Notes: generated from the letters alone by a model not told the origin. DNA of 64,000 nucleotides from Streptomyces tropicalis (GCF_029269835.1 NZ_JARJBB010000004.1:477534-541533), one strand, 5' to 3'. Shown: positions 10,369 to 20,029, counted from the stretch's first letter. Made by a program: numbers and translations.

Positions 10369-10568
10369 GAGTGCTCGCTCCCTGCAGCGTCGGTGATGGA
10401 CGTCGGGCCGGCGGCGGCGCCCCGAGGGACGCCGCCGCAGAACGTGCCCTGCCGGGCCGATCCTCGCCGCCCGGGACCGCGTGCATCCATGACTTGGAAT
10501 CTTGCTGATGTGGTGACTTGAAGAAGTCTTCACATCATGGGCGCACGCCGCCCCGGCCCGACGCCGGC

Positions 10569-10943
10569 CTAGACCTCGAGGTGCTCCTCGACCCGTTTCA
10601 GCTGGAGCCGGGCCATCGCCAGGTTCGAGCGGGTCTTGTCGAGCACGAGGTACAGGAACAGGCCGTTTCCGTTGCGCCCGGTGACCAGGCGGATCAGGTG
10701 GTACTGCCCGCCGAGCGTGATGAGGATGTCCTCGATCTCGCTCTTCAGGCCCAGCTGTTCCATGGTGCGCACCTTGGCCCGGACGACGTCCGTGTTCCCG
10801 GCCGCGGCGATCGTCAGGTCCAGATCCTTGCCCCCGCCCAGCGTGCCCAGAGCCATGCCGCTGGTGTAGTCGACGACGGCCGCCCCCAGCGCCCCCTCCG
10901 TCGAGGTCATCATCTCCTTCAGCGACACTTCCACACTCGCCAT
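10569..10943 (-). CDS. Roadblock/LC7-like protein
   Basis: A 124-aa small cytosolic protein resembling the roadblock/LC7 fold found in actinomycete GTPase and gliding-type signalling modules. It shows ALGAAVVDYTSGMALGTLGG, the strand-turn-strand typical of the fold, and later IEDILITLGGQYHLIRLV and FLYLVLDKTRSNLAMARLQL. It lacks the companion CvnA histidine kinase, DUF742 and Ras-like GTPase genes of the conservon operons, so it is a stand-alone version. ATG at 10943 follows AGGGGAGGGG. The adjacent region upstream is long and non-coding. Confidence 0.75.
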   Translation of the reverse strand: MASVEVSLKEMMTSTEGALGAAVVDYTSGMALGTLGGGKDLDLTIAAAGNTDVVRAKVRTMEQLGLKSEIEDILITLGGQYHLIRLVTGRNGNGLFLYLVLDKTRSNLAMARLQLKRVEEHLEV

Positions 10944-11262
10944 GGAGCCCCTCCCCTTGATTGCGTGCTGCGGCGGGCCGGTGGTCTGTCCGGCCCGCCC
11001 GGTGATCGCACCGTAGGCACGCGGCCGGGGCGCCCGGCGGCTGCTCTCCATAGGTGACGGCAGTTGACCGATAGGAGGCGCCAATTGATCGACGAGGGAA
11101 CGGGAACGACCTGTTCAGGTGCGGTCATGACCGCGGAGAGGCGGTCCGTGTCACCGCACTGTCACAGCGCACCGGCGGCGGAACCCGGCGGGCCGCGGCT
11201 CTGTCTCCCTGGGCGGGAGCCGGCGCGGGCCGGATCCGTGACGCACCACTCGGGGGGATCTC
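10944..11262. other. Divergent intergenic region
   Basis: About 320 bases between the roadblock gene (minus) and the lipoprotein gene (plus) presumably hold both promoters. I see TTGACC near 11064, an AGGAGG near 11074 with no good start behind it, and GGGGGG just before the lipoprotein ATG. No gene is supported. Confidence 0.45.
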
Positions 11263-12006
11263 ATGCAGTACGCACACCGCATCCGCGGCGCCGCGCTGGC
11301 GGCCGCGGCCGCCGCGGCCGTCCTGTCCGTGACGGCCTGCGGGCCGGCGGACGCGACGGGCACCGCCGCGCCGACCGCGTCCGGGCCGTCGGCGCCGACG
11401 ACGGGGTCCCACGGCACGCCCGGGCCGGCCGCCGCCTCGTCACCGGCGGGTACCCCGGCCGGCGGCGCGTCCGCGACGCGGACCGGCACCTCCCGCGGAG
11501 CCTCCTCGGGAGGCGCGAGGACCGCCGGGACGGGCACGCCGGGTGGCTCGGGCGCCGCGACCGTGCGCGCCTGCGCGGCGGGCGACCTGCGGGCGACCGC
11601 GCGACAGGCCGTCCACCGCCCGTCGGGCACCGGCGTCGGTGCGGCCGTGGTGCGGTTCGTCAACCACTCCGCACGGCCGTGCCGGCTCCAGGGGTATCCG
11701 TCGGTGGCCGGCGCGGGCAACGGGTCGCCGCAGCGCGGCATCCCGCTGAAGGTCACCCGCACCGGCGCCGCGACCCCCGTACGGCTGGCGCCGGGAGGCA
11801 GCGCCTGGCTGAAGCTCACCTTCGTCCAGGTCCAGGGCGAGGGCGACGGCTACTGCGTCTCCGGCGCGAAGCCGTCGGCGTTCCCCACGCTGGTCATCGG
11901 CCTGCCCGGCTCGGGAGCACACCAGGTCGCCCTCGACGACGGGGTCTTCGCCGAGTGCGACAACAAGGTCACCGCCACCGCGGTCACCTCGGTGAAGCCG
12001 TCCTGA
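11263..12006 (+). CDS. DUF4232 secreted lipoprotein
   Basis: A 247-aa predicted lipoprotein. A signal peptide with a long Ala-rich core ends in lipobox VTAC (Cys26). A Thr/Ser/Gly/Ala-rich disordered linker spans about residues 30-105. The C-terminal domain (about 107-247) has the DUF4232 pattern: paired cysteines, VRFVNHSARPCRLQGYP, a WLKL strand and a final CDN motif. DUF4232 proteins are common exported Streptomyces proteins of unknown role. ATG at 11263 follows CGGGGGGATCTC. Monocistronic. Confidence 0.88.
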   Translation: MQYAHRIRGAALAAAAAAAVLSVTACGPADATGTAAPTASGPSAPTTGSHGTPGPAAASSPAGTPAGGASATRTGTSRGASSGGARTAGTGTPGGSGAATVRACAAGDLRATARQAVHRPSGTGVGAAVVRFVNHSARPCRLQGYPSVAGAGNGSPQRGIPLKVTRTGAATPVRLAPGGSAWLKLTFVQVQGEGDGYCVSGAKPSAFPTLVIGLPGSGAHQVALDDGVFAECDNKVTATAVTSVKPS

Positions 12007-12054
12007 GCCCCCGCCGGGGTGTGGCGCCGCGGGGCGACAGGGCGCAGGACGCCC

Positions 12055-12705
12055 TCACGGCCTCGCGGCGCCGGACCGGCGGCAGTGCAGGAACAGGTGT
12101 GGTTCCGGCACCGCCTCGGGGTGCGCCGGTGTGAACAGCACCGATTCACGGGACTCCACGACCAGGCCCGACTCGGCCGCGAGTGCGGCGAACGCCGAGG
12201 CGCCGAAGCTCGTCACCCGCACCGGCTGCCCCATGAAGGCGGCGTCCACCTCCTCCACGTCCAGCGGCACCGTGGCCAGCACCACCGGGCCGCCCGGCGC
12301 GACGACCCGGGCGATCCCGCCCACCACGGCCGCCTGCTCCCGCCGCGGCATCTGCAGCAGGGAGAAGTACGCGCAGGCCGCGTCGAACGCACCCTCCTGC
12401 GCCGCCAGGTCCCGTACGTCGGCGCACCGGAACTCCGCGTCCGGGACCTGACGGGTGGCCAGTTCCACCATCACGGGTGAGATGTCGAGGCCCAGCACCC
12501 GGTGCCCGGCCGCGGCCAGCGCGGCGGCGGTGGGCCGCCCCGTGCCGCTGCCGACGTCCAGCACCCGGCTGTCCGGTCCGAGACGCTCCAGCAGCCACTC
12601 CAGCGAGGCGTGGTGCGCCCGGGAATGGGCGAACGCCTTCTCGTAGTCGGCTCCCAGGGCGTCGAACACCGCCGCGGCCCGCTGCCGTTCCTCCTGGTCG
12701 CCCAC
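12055..12705 (-). CDS. Class I SAM-dependent methyltransferase
   Basis: A 216-aa cytosolic methyltransferase of unknown substrate. The SAM-binding motif VLDVGSGTGRPT, the acidic loop GLDISPVMVELA and a third motif (FDAACAYFSLLQM) place it in the Rossmann-fold class I group similar to Methyltransf_25/11. I chose GTG at 12705 because GGGGGAGGC lies just upstream; the reading frame is open further 5' but the added residues are Arg/Cys-rich and unlike protein. Its 3' end faces the DUF4232 gene. The substrate cannot be inferred from the neighbours. Confidence 0.82.
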   Translation of the reverse strand: MGDQEERQRAAAVFDALGADYEKAFAHSRAHHASLEWLLERLGPDSRVLDVGSGTGRPTAAALAAAGHRVLGLDISPVMVELATRQVPDAEFRCADVRDLAAQEGAFDAACAYFSLLQMPRREQAAVVGGIARVVAPGGPVVLATVPLDVEEVDAAFMGQPVRVTSFGASAFAALAAESGLVVESRESVLFTPAHPEAVPEPHLFLHCRRSGAARP

Positions 12706-12929
12706 TCGGCCTCCCCCGACGTGACGGCATCCTCGGTGCGGGCATCGTCGCACCTGCGGATGCCCCGGACAACGGGGACGCGCGACGGCCGAGGACGAGT
12801 CGGCCCCGGTCGGACAGGCGTTCAGGACGACGAGGGTACGTGTGTTCGATCCTGGAGCGAAAAAGGAACACGACGTCACAATGCGGCTATACGGGCACAT
12901 TTCTGCCGAACGACCGTCAGTATCGCCCC

Positions 12930-13445
12930 ATGCACCCACTCCGTACGGTCGCGGCTGGCCTCCTGCTGCTGTCCGCCATGACGGCCTGCGGCGGCCGGAC
13001 CGTCACCGTCTCCGTCCCGGCGGACGCCCGGAACCGCCACGGCGCCACCGGATCCCTCTCCGCCCGCAACGTCTTCGAGCAGCTGGCCGCCTCCGTGGGC
13101 TCGATCAGGAAGACAGGCGTCGTGACCGCCGGGAACGACCCGGGCCATCTCCTGGGCCGTCACCACGAGTACCTCTCGAAGGTCACGTTCTCCGACAGCT
13201 TCGTCGCCGGGAGCGACGTCACGGGATCCGGCCGCGGCGAGGTCGAACGGGGAGGCGCCGTCGAGGTCTTCGCGACGCGCTCCGACGCCCGGGCGCGGGC
13301 CGCCTACATCAGGGGCGTCACGCGGGCGATGCCGGCGTTCGCCGAGCGGGACTACCTCCGGGGCCGCATCCTGGTCCGTGTCTCGCGCTACCTGGACGCC
13401 GCGCGCGCCGAGGCGTACTCCCGCGCCGTGGACCAACTCACCTGA
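12930..13445 (+). CDS. Putative lipoprotein of unknown function
   Basis: A 171-aa protein with a short signal peptide and lipobox AMTAC (Cys20), so it is probably anchored on the outer face of the membrane. The mature part includes VFEQLAASVGSIRKTGVV, a Gly-rich loop and EVFATRSDARARAAYIRGV, ending in helical segments. This pattern is seen in Streptomyces lipoproteins of unknown role. A TATACG near 12889 is a possible -10 box. Start ATG at 12930 is the only one that gives the signal peptide. Confidence 0.75.
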   Translation: MHPLRTVAAGLLLLSAMTACGGRTVTVSVPADARNRHGATGSLSARNVFEQLAASVGSIRKTGVVTAGNDPGHLLGRHHEYLSKVTFSDSFVAGSDVTGSGRGEVERGGAVEVFATRSDARARAAYIRGVTRAMPAFAERDYLRGRILVRVSRYLDAARAEAYSRAVDQLT

Positions 13446-13466
13446 CCCTGCGGTACCCCCGGACGG

Positions 13467-13724
13467 GTGTGGCATGTAGGGGCAGGGCATGCGGCCGCCC
13501 GGCTCCGGGCCGTCGACGGCACCGCCCTCGACACCGTCGGCCACTGCGGCTACCCGCACGGCAGCGACCCGGACGACCCCTTCGCCGACCTCGTCCGGTG
13601 GGTCAACCAGGAACTGATCCACCGCGGCGCCGAGATCGCCCTGCTCCGCGACCTGTACCGCGCGCGGAGCTCCTGCCCCGGCCGTCTTGGCCCTTTCTTC
13701 GCCGAAACGTCGACCACGCCCTGA
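13467..13724 (+). CDS. Small hypothetical protein (85 aa)
   Basis: Unrecognised. The GTG start lacks a clear ribosome binding site. The centre (DPFADLVRWVNQELIHRGAEIALLRDLYRA) reads like genuine amphipathic helix, while the last 20 residues look random. It could be a small gene or a surviving piece of a larger one. It lies between a lipoprotein and an MFS gene. Confidence 0.35.
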   Translation: MWHVGAGHAAARLRAVDGTALDTVGHCGYPHGSDPDDPFADLVRWVNQELIHRGAEIALLRDLYRARSSCPGRLGPFFAETSTTP

Positions 13725-13883
13725 CGGCCGGGCCGGCGGGGCCCACCACACCCGACCGGGCGTTGCGGGCGGGCGGACCCGGGCCCGGGTGACGAGGATC
13801 CCTCTGACGGGGTGTTCCGTTTGCTCGCGCCACGAGTGAGCAGGCGCTCTCCTGGACTACCGCGTTCCTGAGAGGGGAGCCCC

Positions 13884-15389
13884 ATGGCCGACAGCGCATC
13901 CGATCCGGTGACCGACGCCGATCCCGAGGCGGTACGGCGTCATCGCACGCTGTTCCGCGCCGTGGAACGGCGTCGCAACCCGCCGCTGCGCCGGACGGAC
14001 ATCACCGTGACCGACACCGGTGCGGTGAAGCGGGCGGTGAAGGCCGCCTCGCTCGGCAATGCCATGGAGTGGTTCGACTTCGGCATCTACAGCTATCTGG
14101 CGGTCACCCTCGGGCACGTCTTCTTCCCCTCCGGGAACGACACGGTGCAACTGCTCTCGTCCTTCGCGACGTTCGCGGTGTCCTTCCTGGTGCGGCCGGT
14201 CGGCGGCATGGTCTTCGGCCCGATGGGCGACAAGATCGGCCGCAAGACGGTGCTCGCCCTGACCATGATCATGATGGCGGTCGGCACCTTCGCCATCGGC
14301 CTGATCCCCAGTTACGCCACCATCGGCTTCTGGGCCCCCGCCCTGCTGATCCTCTTCCGCCTGGTCCAGGGCTTCTCCACGGGCGGCGAGTACGGCGGCG
14401 CCTCCACCTTCATCGCCGAGTACGCGCCCGACCGGCGCCGCGGCTTCTTCGGCAGCTTCCTCGAACTGGGCACCCTGGCCGGGTACGTCGGCGCGGCGGG
14501 CCTCGTCACCGTCCTGACCGCGGTGCTCGGCAGCGGCGGCATGGAGTCCTGGGGCTGGCGCGTGCCGTTCCTGGTGGCCGGCCCCATCGGGCTGGTCGGC
14601 CTCTACCTGCGACTGCGGCTGGACGAGACCCCCGCCTTCCGGAAGCTGGAGGACGGCTCCGCCCACCGGGCGTCCGACGCGGCGTCCTCGGTGGAGACGA
14701 CCGCCAAGGGCGACCTGGCGAAGATCTTCCGCGACCACTGGCCGGCGCTCCTGCTGTGCGTCTGCCTGGTCGCCGCCTACAACATCACCGACTACATGCT
14801 GCTGTCGTACATGCCCACCTACCTGACCGACCAGATGGGGTACTCCGACACGCACGGCCTGCTGGTCCTGATCGTCACCATGGTGGTCCTCATGCTGGTG
14901 ATCAACTCCGTGGGCCGGCTCTCCGACCGGATGGGCCGCAAGCCGCTGCTGATGGCGGGCATGCTCGGCTTCCTGCTCCTGTCCGTCCCCGCCTTCCTGC
15001 TGGTCAAGCAGGGCAGCCTGTGGGCGGTGTCGCTGGGCATGCTGATGCTCGGGCTCTCCCTGGTCTGCATGCTCGGGACGATGTCGGCGGCGCTTCCCGC
15101 CCTCTTCCCCACGCATGTGCGCTACGGCTCGCTGTCCATCGGCTACAACGTCTCCACCTCTCTCTTCGGCGGGACGACCCCCCTGGTGATCACCGCTCTG
15201 ATCTCGGCCACGGGCAACGACCTCATGCCCGCGTACTACACGATGGCCGCCGCCTTCGTCGGGGTGATCGCCGTGGCCTGCATGAAGGAGACCGCGCGCC
15301 GGCCGCTGGCGGGCTCGCCGCCGTCCGTCGCCACCGCGGAGGAGGCCGCGGCGATGGTCGAGGACCAGGCGCCGGCGCCCCGGTTCTGA
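13884..15389 (+). CDS. MFS metabolite:proton symporter (ProP-like), copy 1
   Basis: A 501-aa inner-membrane transporter of the metabolite:H+ symporter (MHS/ProP) branch of the major facilitator superfamily. About 12 helices follow a hydrophilic N-terminus of 55 residues. Family signatures include NAMEWFDFGIYSY, the loop 2-3 motif GPMGDKIGRK, QGFSTGGEYGGAS and GRLSDRMGRKP in the central loop. Members import proline/betaine, citrate, shikimate or ketoglutarate; the substrate here is unknown. ATG at 13884 follows GAGAGGGGAGCCCC. A close paralogue lies on the other strand at 17.7-19.2 kb, with a STAND ATPase between. Confidence 0.92.
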   Translation: MADSASDPVTDADPEAVRRHRTLFRAVERRRNPPLRRTDITVTDTGAVKRAVKAASLGNAMEWFDFGIYSYLAVTLGHVFFPSGNDTVQLLSSFATFAVSFLVRPVGGMVFGPMGDKIGRKTVLALTMIMMAVGTFAIGLIPSYATIGFWAPALLILFRLVQGFSTGGEYGGASTFIAEYAPDRRRGFFGSFLELGTLAGYVGAAGLVTVLTAVLGSGGMESWGWRVPFLVAGPIGLVGLYLRLRLDETPAFRKLEDGSAHRASDAASSVETTAKGDLAKIFRDHWPALLLCVCLVAAYNITDYMLLSYMPTYLTDQMGYSDTHGLLVLIVTMVVLMLVINSVGRLSDRMGRKPLLMAGMLGFLLLSVPAFLLVKQGSLWAVSLGMLMLGLSLVCMLGTMSAALPALFPTHVRYGSLSIGYNVSTSLFGGTTPLVITALISATGNDLMPAYYTMAAAFVGVIAVACMKETARRPLAGSPPSVATAEEAAAMVEDQAPAPRF

Positions 15390-15471
15390 CCGGAGCGGCG
15401 CACCGTCCCTCCCGCGTCCGTCCGGCCCCGGTCCGCCGCGCCGCCCTGGCCGCGGGAGCGATGCTCCCCGG

Positions 15472-15491
15472 CCGCGGGCCGCGGCCCGCGG
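15472..15491. terminator. Perfect 20-bp GC palindrome after MFS copy 1
   Basis: A self-complementary run of C and G lies 83 bases after the MFS stop and before the ATPase gene. It could form a strong hairpin ending the MFS transcript. There is no T-run, as usual in Streptomyces. Confidence 0.4.
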
Positions 15492-15670
15492 GCCGCGGCC
15501 CGGCGGCACCGCGGGGCCCGGCCGACTGGCGCACGGAGCAGCGGAATCCGTCCTCCGGGCCGCCGGTGCGGCGTCCGGGCCGGGGGGCGGGACACGTCGG
15601 GATCAGGACGTAGATCACCCGAATGTGGCAATGTGCCCCGTGCGCGCCGCAGGAGGGCGAGACTGGTGCC

Positions 15671-17695
15671 GTGCTGAGCAACCTTCCCGAGAGCGATGCC
15701 GAACTCGTGGGCCGCCGGGCGGAGCTGGAGGACCTCGCCGACGCCCTGAAACGCCACCGTGTGGTCACCCTCACCGGGACCGGCGGGGTGGGCAAGAGCC
15801 GTCTCGCGCTGTGCGCCGCGCACCGGGTCCGCGACGCCGGCGCCCGCGGGGTGGCGTGGGCCGACCTGTGGCCGCTGCGGGACGACCGGTTGCTGATCGC
15901 GACCGTCGCCGACGCCGCCGACTTCTCGGACCACACCGCGACCATGCCGCTGGACGCCCTGTGCGAGTGGCTCGCCGACAAGGACGCCGTCCTCGTCCTC
16001 GACTCCTGCGAGCACCTCCTCGCCGACTGCCGCCCCCTGGTCGCCCGTCTCGTGATGTCCTGCCCGTCGCTGACCGTCCTGGCGACCAGCCGCGAGCCGC
16101 TCGGTGTGCCCGGCGAGCACGTCCGCCCGGTGGAGCCGCTGCCGGTCGAGACCGACGCCCTGGAACTGCTCGCCCGCCGTGCCGAGTCCGCGGGCGCCCC
16201 GCTGACCGCACCGGCGGACCTGGTGGCCGCCACCCGTCTGTGCCGCTGGCTGGAGGGGATCCCCCTCGCCCTGGAACTGGTCGCCGGACAGCTCGCCGAG
16301 CGGACGGTCACCGCGATCGAGCGGGACCTGCGCTCCCGGCTGGACGTCGCGTCCGGCGACGGCCCCGGCGGACCGCCCCGCCACCGGACCATGCGCACCG
16401 CCATCGGCTGGAGCCACGAGCTGTGCGCACCGGCCGAACGGCTGCTGTGGGCGCGGCTGTCCGTCTTCCGCGACGTGGTGGACGCCGCGACCGTGCGTGC
16501 CGTCTGCTCCGGCGGGCCGCTGCCGGCCGCGGACGTCGACCGGGCGATCGCCGGACTGACGGCGAAGTCCGTCCTGTTCCGCACCGGCACCGGCTACCGC
16601 ATGCTCGACACGGTCCGCGAGTACGGCGGCATGTGGCTCGACGCCGTCGGCGAGGCCGTCCCGATGGCCGACCGGCACGCCGAGCACTTCCTCGCACTGA
16701 CCCGGCGGGCCCACGGCGCCTGGCTCGGCCCCCACCAGGCCGCCTGGTACCGGAGGGTGGAGGAGACCCACGCCGACCTGTGCGCGGCCCTGGACCACTT
16801 CCTCGCCACCCGGCCGCATGCGGCCCTGGAGATGGCGGGCCTGCTGGCCTTCTTCTGGAGCTGCTGCGGGCATCTGCGCGAGGTCACGGTCTACGTCCAG
16901 GCGGCCCTCACCGTCGCCGACGAGCCCACCCCGGCCCGGACGAGGGCCCTGTGGGGGCTCGGTGTGGCCCGCGTCCTGCGCGGCGAGCACCACGCGGCCG
17001 GCAGCCTCGCGGAGACCTGCCGGCTCGACGCGCAGGCGCAGGGCGACGACGAGGGCATCCTCCACGCCGCCTACCTGGAGGGCCTGATGCACCTGCTCAA
17101 CGGGCGCCCGATGGCGGCACGGTGGGCGGTGGACACCGCACTGGACACGGCGGAGGGCCCGGGCGTCGCCTCGGCCGGGCAGGCCGTGTGCCGGCTGGTA
17201 CGGGTCTTCGCGCTCACCGCGGAGGGACTGCTGGAGCAGGCCCGCCGGGAGGCCGGGGACCTGCACGCCGCCTGCGTGGCCCTGGACGAGTGGTGGACCC
17301 GCTCCTACTGCGACTACCAACTGGCCCTGATCGCGCTGTTCGAGGACCGGGTCGAGGACGCCGCGGGCCACGCCGTGTCGATGCTGGAGGGCAAGCGGCA
17401 CATCGGCGACAGCTTCGGCCTCGCCCTGGGCCTGGACCTGCTGGCGGCGGCGCTCGCGGCGCAGGGAGCCGGGGAGCCCGCCGTCGCCGCGTACGGCGCG
17501 GGGGAGACCTTCTGGAGCGCGGTCGGCCACCCGCAGCGCGGCACCCCGGAACTGGGCCCGGTCCGGGAGCGCTACGAGGCCACCGCCCGGTCCCTGCTCG
17601 GCGACGACGGCTACGAGGAGGCGCTGCTCCACGCGCTCTGCCGCGATCCCGAGACCGTCCTCGCGGACCTGCTGGACCGGGCGGCCGGCGGATGA
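15671..17695 (+). CDS. STAND-type ATPase with TPR-like region, no DNA-binding domain
   Basis: A 674-aa protein matching the NB-ARC/AAA core of AfsR-, LuxR- and LAL-type regulators. Walker A is GTGGVGKS (36-43); Walker B is VLVLDSCEHL; the VLATSREPL sensor and LCRWLEGIPLALEL GxP motif follow. A winged-helix-like middle (MRTAIGWSHELCAPAERLLWARLSV) leads into helical repeats from about residue 350. Unlike most such regulators it ends without a LuxR HTH and has no N-terminal SARP domain, so it would act through a partner. GTG at 15671 was preferred because AGGAGG lies 14 bases upstream; ATG at 15623 has none. It sits between two paralogous MFS genes. Confidence 0.8.
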   Translation: MLSNLPESDAELVGRRAELEDLADALKRHRVVTLTGTGGVGKSRLALCAAHRVRDAGARGVAWADLWPLRDDRLLIATVADAADFSDHTATMPLDALCEWLADKDAVLVLDSCEHLLADCRPLVARLVMSCPSLTVLATSREPLGVPGEHVRPVEPLPVETDALELLARRAESAGAPLTAPADLVAATRLCRWLEGIPLALELVAGQLAERTVTAIERDLRSRLDVASGDGPGGPPRHRTMRTAIGWSHELCAPAERLLWARLSVFRDVVDAATVRAVCSGGPLPAADVDRAIAGLTAKSVLFRTGTGYRMLDTVREYGGMWLDAVGEAVPMADRHAEHFLALTRRAHGAWLGPHQAAWYRRVEETHADLCAALDHFLATRPHAALEMAGLLAFFWSCCGHLREVTVYVQAALTVADEPTPARTRALWGLGVARVLRGEHHAAGSLAETCRLDAQAQGDDEGILHAAYLEGLMHLLNGRPMAARWAVDTALDTAEGPGVASAGQAVCRLVRVFALTAEGLLEQARREAGDLHAACVALDEWWTRSYCDYQLALIALFEDRVEDAAGHAVSMLEGKRHIGDSFGLALGLDLLAAALAAQGAGEPAVAAYGAGETFWSAVGHPQRGTPELGPVRERYEATARSLLGDDGYEEALLHALCRDPETVLADLLDRAAGG

Positions 17696-17696
17696 G

Positions 17697-19232
17697 TCAC
17701 GGGGCGCCGGACGTCCGCCCGGCGCTCCGGTAGAGCACCTCGGAGGTGGAGATCAGCTCGCGCTGCTCCTCCCTGGAGCCCACCATCGGCTGGGACCCGT
17801 TGAGCGGCACCTGGGCGCTCTCCGGCAGGAACTTCACGGTGGCCAGACCGATGACGCCCGCCAGCATCAGGTAGAAGGCGGGTGTCAGGTCGTTGCCGGT
17901 GAGGCTGATCAGGGCCTGCGTCACCAGCGGTGTGGTGCCGCCGAACGCGGCCACGGCGATGTTGAAGCCGATGCCCATCGCCGCGTACCGCACGGCCGTC
18001 GGGAAGAGCGCCGGCAGCGTGGCGGCGCTCGGCGCGGCGAAGCAGGCCAGCAGCGTGGACAGGACCAGCACGCCGAGGATCGGCGGCCAGGTGCCCTGCA
18101 TCTTGATGAGCAGGAAGGACGGCACCGCCAGGACGATCATCGCGGCCGCCGCGACCCCGTAGACCGGGCGCCGCCCGATCCGGTCGCTGAGGCGGCCGAT
18201 GAAGGTGATCAGCAGCACGATCCAGACCATCCCCACCAGCACCAGGACGTCGGCCGAGCTGCTGGAACGATTCAGCGTCTCGGTCTGGTACGTCGGCAGG
18301 AAGCCCGTGACCATGTAGTTGGTGACGTTGTACAGCAGCACCAGGCCCATGCAGACCAGCAGCGGCCGCCAGTGCTCCCGGACGATCGTACGGAGTTCGC
18401 CGCCCGCCGACTGCTGCGCGAGGCTCTTCTCGTGCTCGTCCAACTGCTGCTGGAAGGCGGGCGACTCCTCCAGCTTCAGCCGCATGTACAGGCCGATCGC
18501 GCCGAGCGGACCCGCGATCAGGAACGGGATCCGCCACCCCCACGCGAGCATCTCGGTGTCGGGCATGAGCAGGTTCAGCACGGTGACGAGCGCCGAGCCG
18601 AGCGCGTATCCGACGAAGGTCCCGAAGTCGAGCCAGCTGGAGAGGAAGCCGCGTCGCCGGTCGGGGGAGTACTCGGCGACGAAGGTGGTCGCCCCGCCGT
18701 ACTCTCCGCCGGTGGAGAAGCCCTGGACCATCCGGGCGATCAGCAGCAGGACCGGGGCGGCGATGCCGATGGTCGAGTAACTGGGGATCAGGCCGATGGC
18801 GAAGGTGCCCACCGCCATCATGATCATGGTGGCGGCGAGCACCTTCTGCCGGCCGAGCCGGTCCCCGAGGGGGCCGAAGACCAGGCCGCCGAGCGGCCGG
18901 ACCACGAAGGCCGCCGCGAACGTCGCGAACGAGGAGATCAGCTGGGCCGCCGGCGAGGCACCGGGGAAGAAGACCTTCCCGATGGTGGCCGCGAGATAGC
19001 TGTAGACGCCGAAGTCGAACCACTCCATGCAGTTGCCGAGCGCGGACGCCCCGACCGCGCGGCGCAGCAGCGGCGGTTCGACGATCTGCACGTCCTCCGC
19101 GCGGAAGGCCTCCTTCCTCCGCCGCAGGCGCCGCGACAGCTCCTCGCGCACCTGCCGCGGCATCGTGGCGACGGTCTCCCGCCGCCCCTCCGTCCGGTGC
19201 GGGCCGGACGGCCCGTCGGGCATCACATCCAT
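17697..19232 (-). CDS. MFS metabolite:proton symporter (ProP-like), copy 2
   Basis: A 511-aa MHS-family inner-membrane symporter, clearly paralogous to copy 1: shared blocks are NCMEWFDFGVYSY, GPLGDRLGRQK, TMIMMAVGTFAIGLIPSYST, QGFSTGGEYGGAT and GRLSDRIGRRP. It differs by a 60-residue charged N-terminus and by a coiled-coil-like insert in the central loop (FQQQLDEHEKSLAQQ). The substrate is unknown. ATG at 19232 is preceded by GAGGGTGG. Its 3' end abuts the stop of the STAND ATPase gene (one base between), so the two are convergent without a separating terminator. Confidence 0.9.
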   Translation of the reverse strand: MDVMPDGPSGPHRTEGRRETVATMPRQVREELSRRLRRRKEAFRAEDVQIVEPPLLRRAVGASALGNCMEWFDFGVYSYLAATIGKVFFPGASPAAQLISSFATFAAAFVVRPLGGLVFGPLGDRLGRQKVLAATMIMMAVGTFAIGLIPSYSTIGIAAPVLLLIARMVQGFSTGGEYGGATTFVAEYSPDRRRGFLSSWLDFGTFVGYALGSALVTVLNLLMPDTEMLAWGWRIPFLIAGPLGAIGLYMRLKLEESPAFQQQLDEHEKSLAQQSAGGELRTIVREHWRPLLVCMGLVLLYNVTNYMVTGFLPTYQTETLNRSSSSADVLVLVGMVWIVLLITFIGRLSDRIGRRPVYGVAAAAMIVLAVPSFLLIKMQGTWPPILGVLVLSTLLACFAAPSAATLPALFPTAVRYAAMGIGFNIAVAAFGGTTPLVTQALISLTGNDLTPAFYLMLAGVIGLATVKFLPESAQVPLNGSQPMVGSREEQRELISTSEVLYRSAGRTSGAP

Positions 19233-19496
19233 CTCGACGCCACCCTCGCTCCTGCTGTGCCGGTGTGCTGTGCGGGCATGGTGTGCACCACGGGGAACGA
19301 GGGACACCGATGCGCCGGGGGTCGGCTGCCCGGGTTCGCGCCGTTCAACCGCGCCGCCCCCACCGCTCGGATCACGGGGGGCCGGCGACGACCCGACCCG
19401 GGCTCGCGGACGTGCATCATGCCGACATCGTTCAGCCACCGCTCCCGCCCGCGCACCGCCGGGAGGGCCGACCGGGGGACGGCGCGGCCGCACCGG

Positions 19497-19919
19497 TCAG
19501 CCGGCGGCGGCCGCGACCGCCGCGGGGTCCTCCCCGGTCAGCTCCACGATCCGGTTCACCGGCACGCCGGCCGCCAGCGCCCGGCCGAGCAATGCGTCCC
19601 GGCCGTCGGTGCAGTCCCGGTAGGCCAGCAGCTCCTCCTCGACCCGGCCGACGCTCTCCGGGCCGGTGTGCTGCCGCACCCGGCTCAGCTCCTCCTCGCT
19701 CAGCGGCACCGGCAGGCGCTCCGCCTCCTGAGGGATGGCCGCCGTGTCGTCCGGCGGCAGCACCCGCAGCCGCGGGGAGGTCGCCGGGACACCGTGGGCG
19801 TCCAGCCACGCCCGTACGGCGGGGGTCTCCATGCAGGCCAGGGGGCCGACGGCGGTCGGCACCGCCCCGAGCCGTGCGGTCGGGTCGTCCAGCAGGAACA
19901 GGTAGGCGTCGTCGGTCAT
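19497..19919 (-). CDS. Conserved-looking hypothetical protein (140 aa)
   Basis: Unrecognised acidic cytosolic protein. The N-terminus (MTDDAYLFLLDDPTARLGAVP) is followed by a region rich in Glu (PLSEEELSRVRQHTG) and a C-terminal segment VPVNRIVELTGEDPAAVAAAAG that resembles a small helix-turn-helix end. No membrane segment or signal peptide. ATG at 19919 follows GGGAGAACGTGAGC. GC skew at the third codon position supports coding. Neighbours give no clue. Confidence 0.65.
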   Translation of the reverse strand: MTDDAYLFLLDDPTARLGAVPTAVGPLACMETPAVRAWLDAHGVPATSPRLRVLPPDDTAAIPQEAERLPVPLSEEELSRVRQHTGPESVGRVEEELLAYRDCTDGRDALLGRALAAGVPVNRIVELTGEDPAAVAAAAG

Positions 19920-20029
19920 GCTCACGTTCTCCCGGGGAGCGGTGGTGCCGGTCGCCGTTCCCCTACCCCGCCGGGCCTCGATCATCGTGGGTCGAACGGG
20001 TGGTGTGCACCGGCACCAGCCCGGCCGGG

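Noticed and set aside
15671..17695. Antiphage Avs-like STAND defence protein
   Set aside because: The ATPase matches the regulatory AfsR/LAL core and has no effector domain or defence neighbours.
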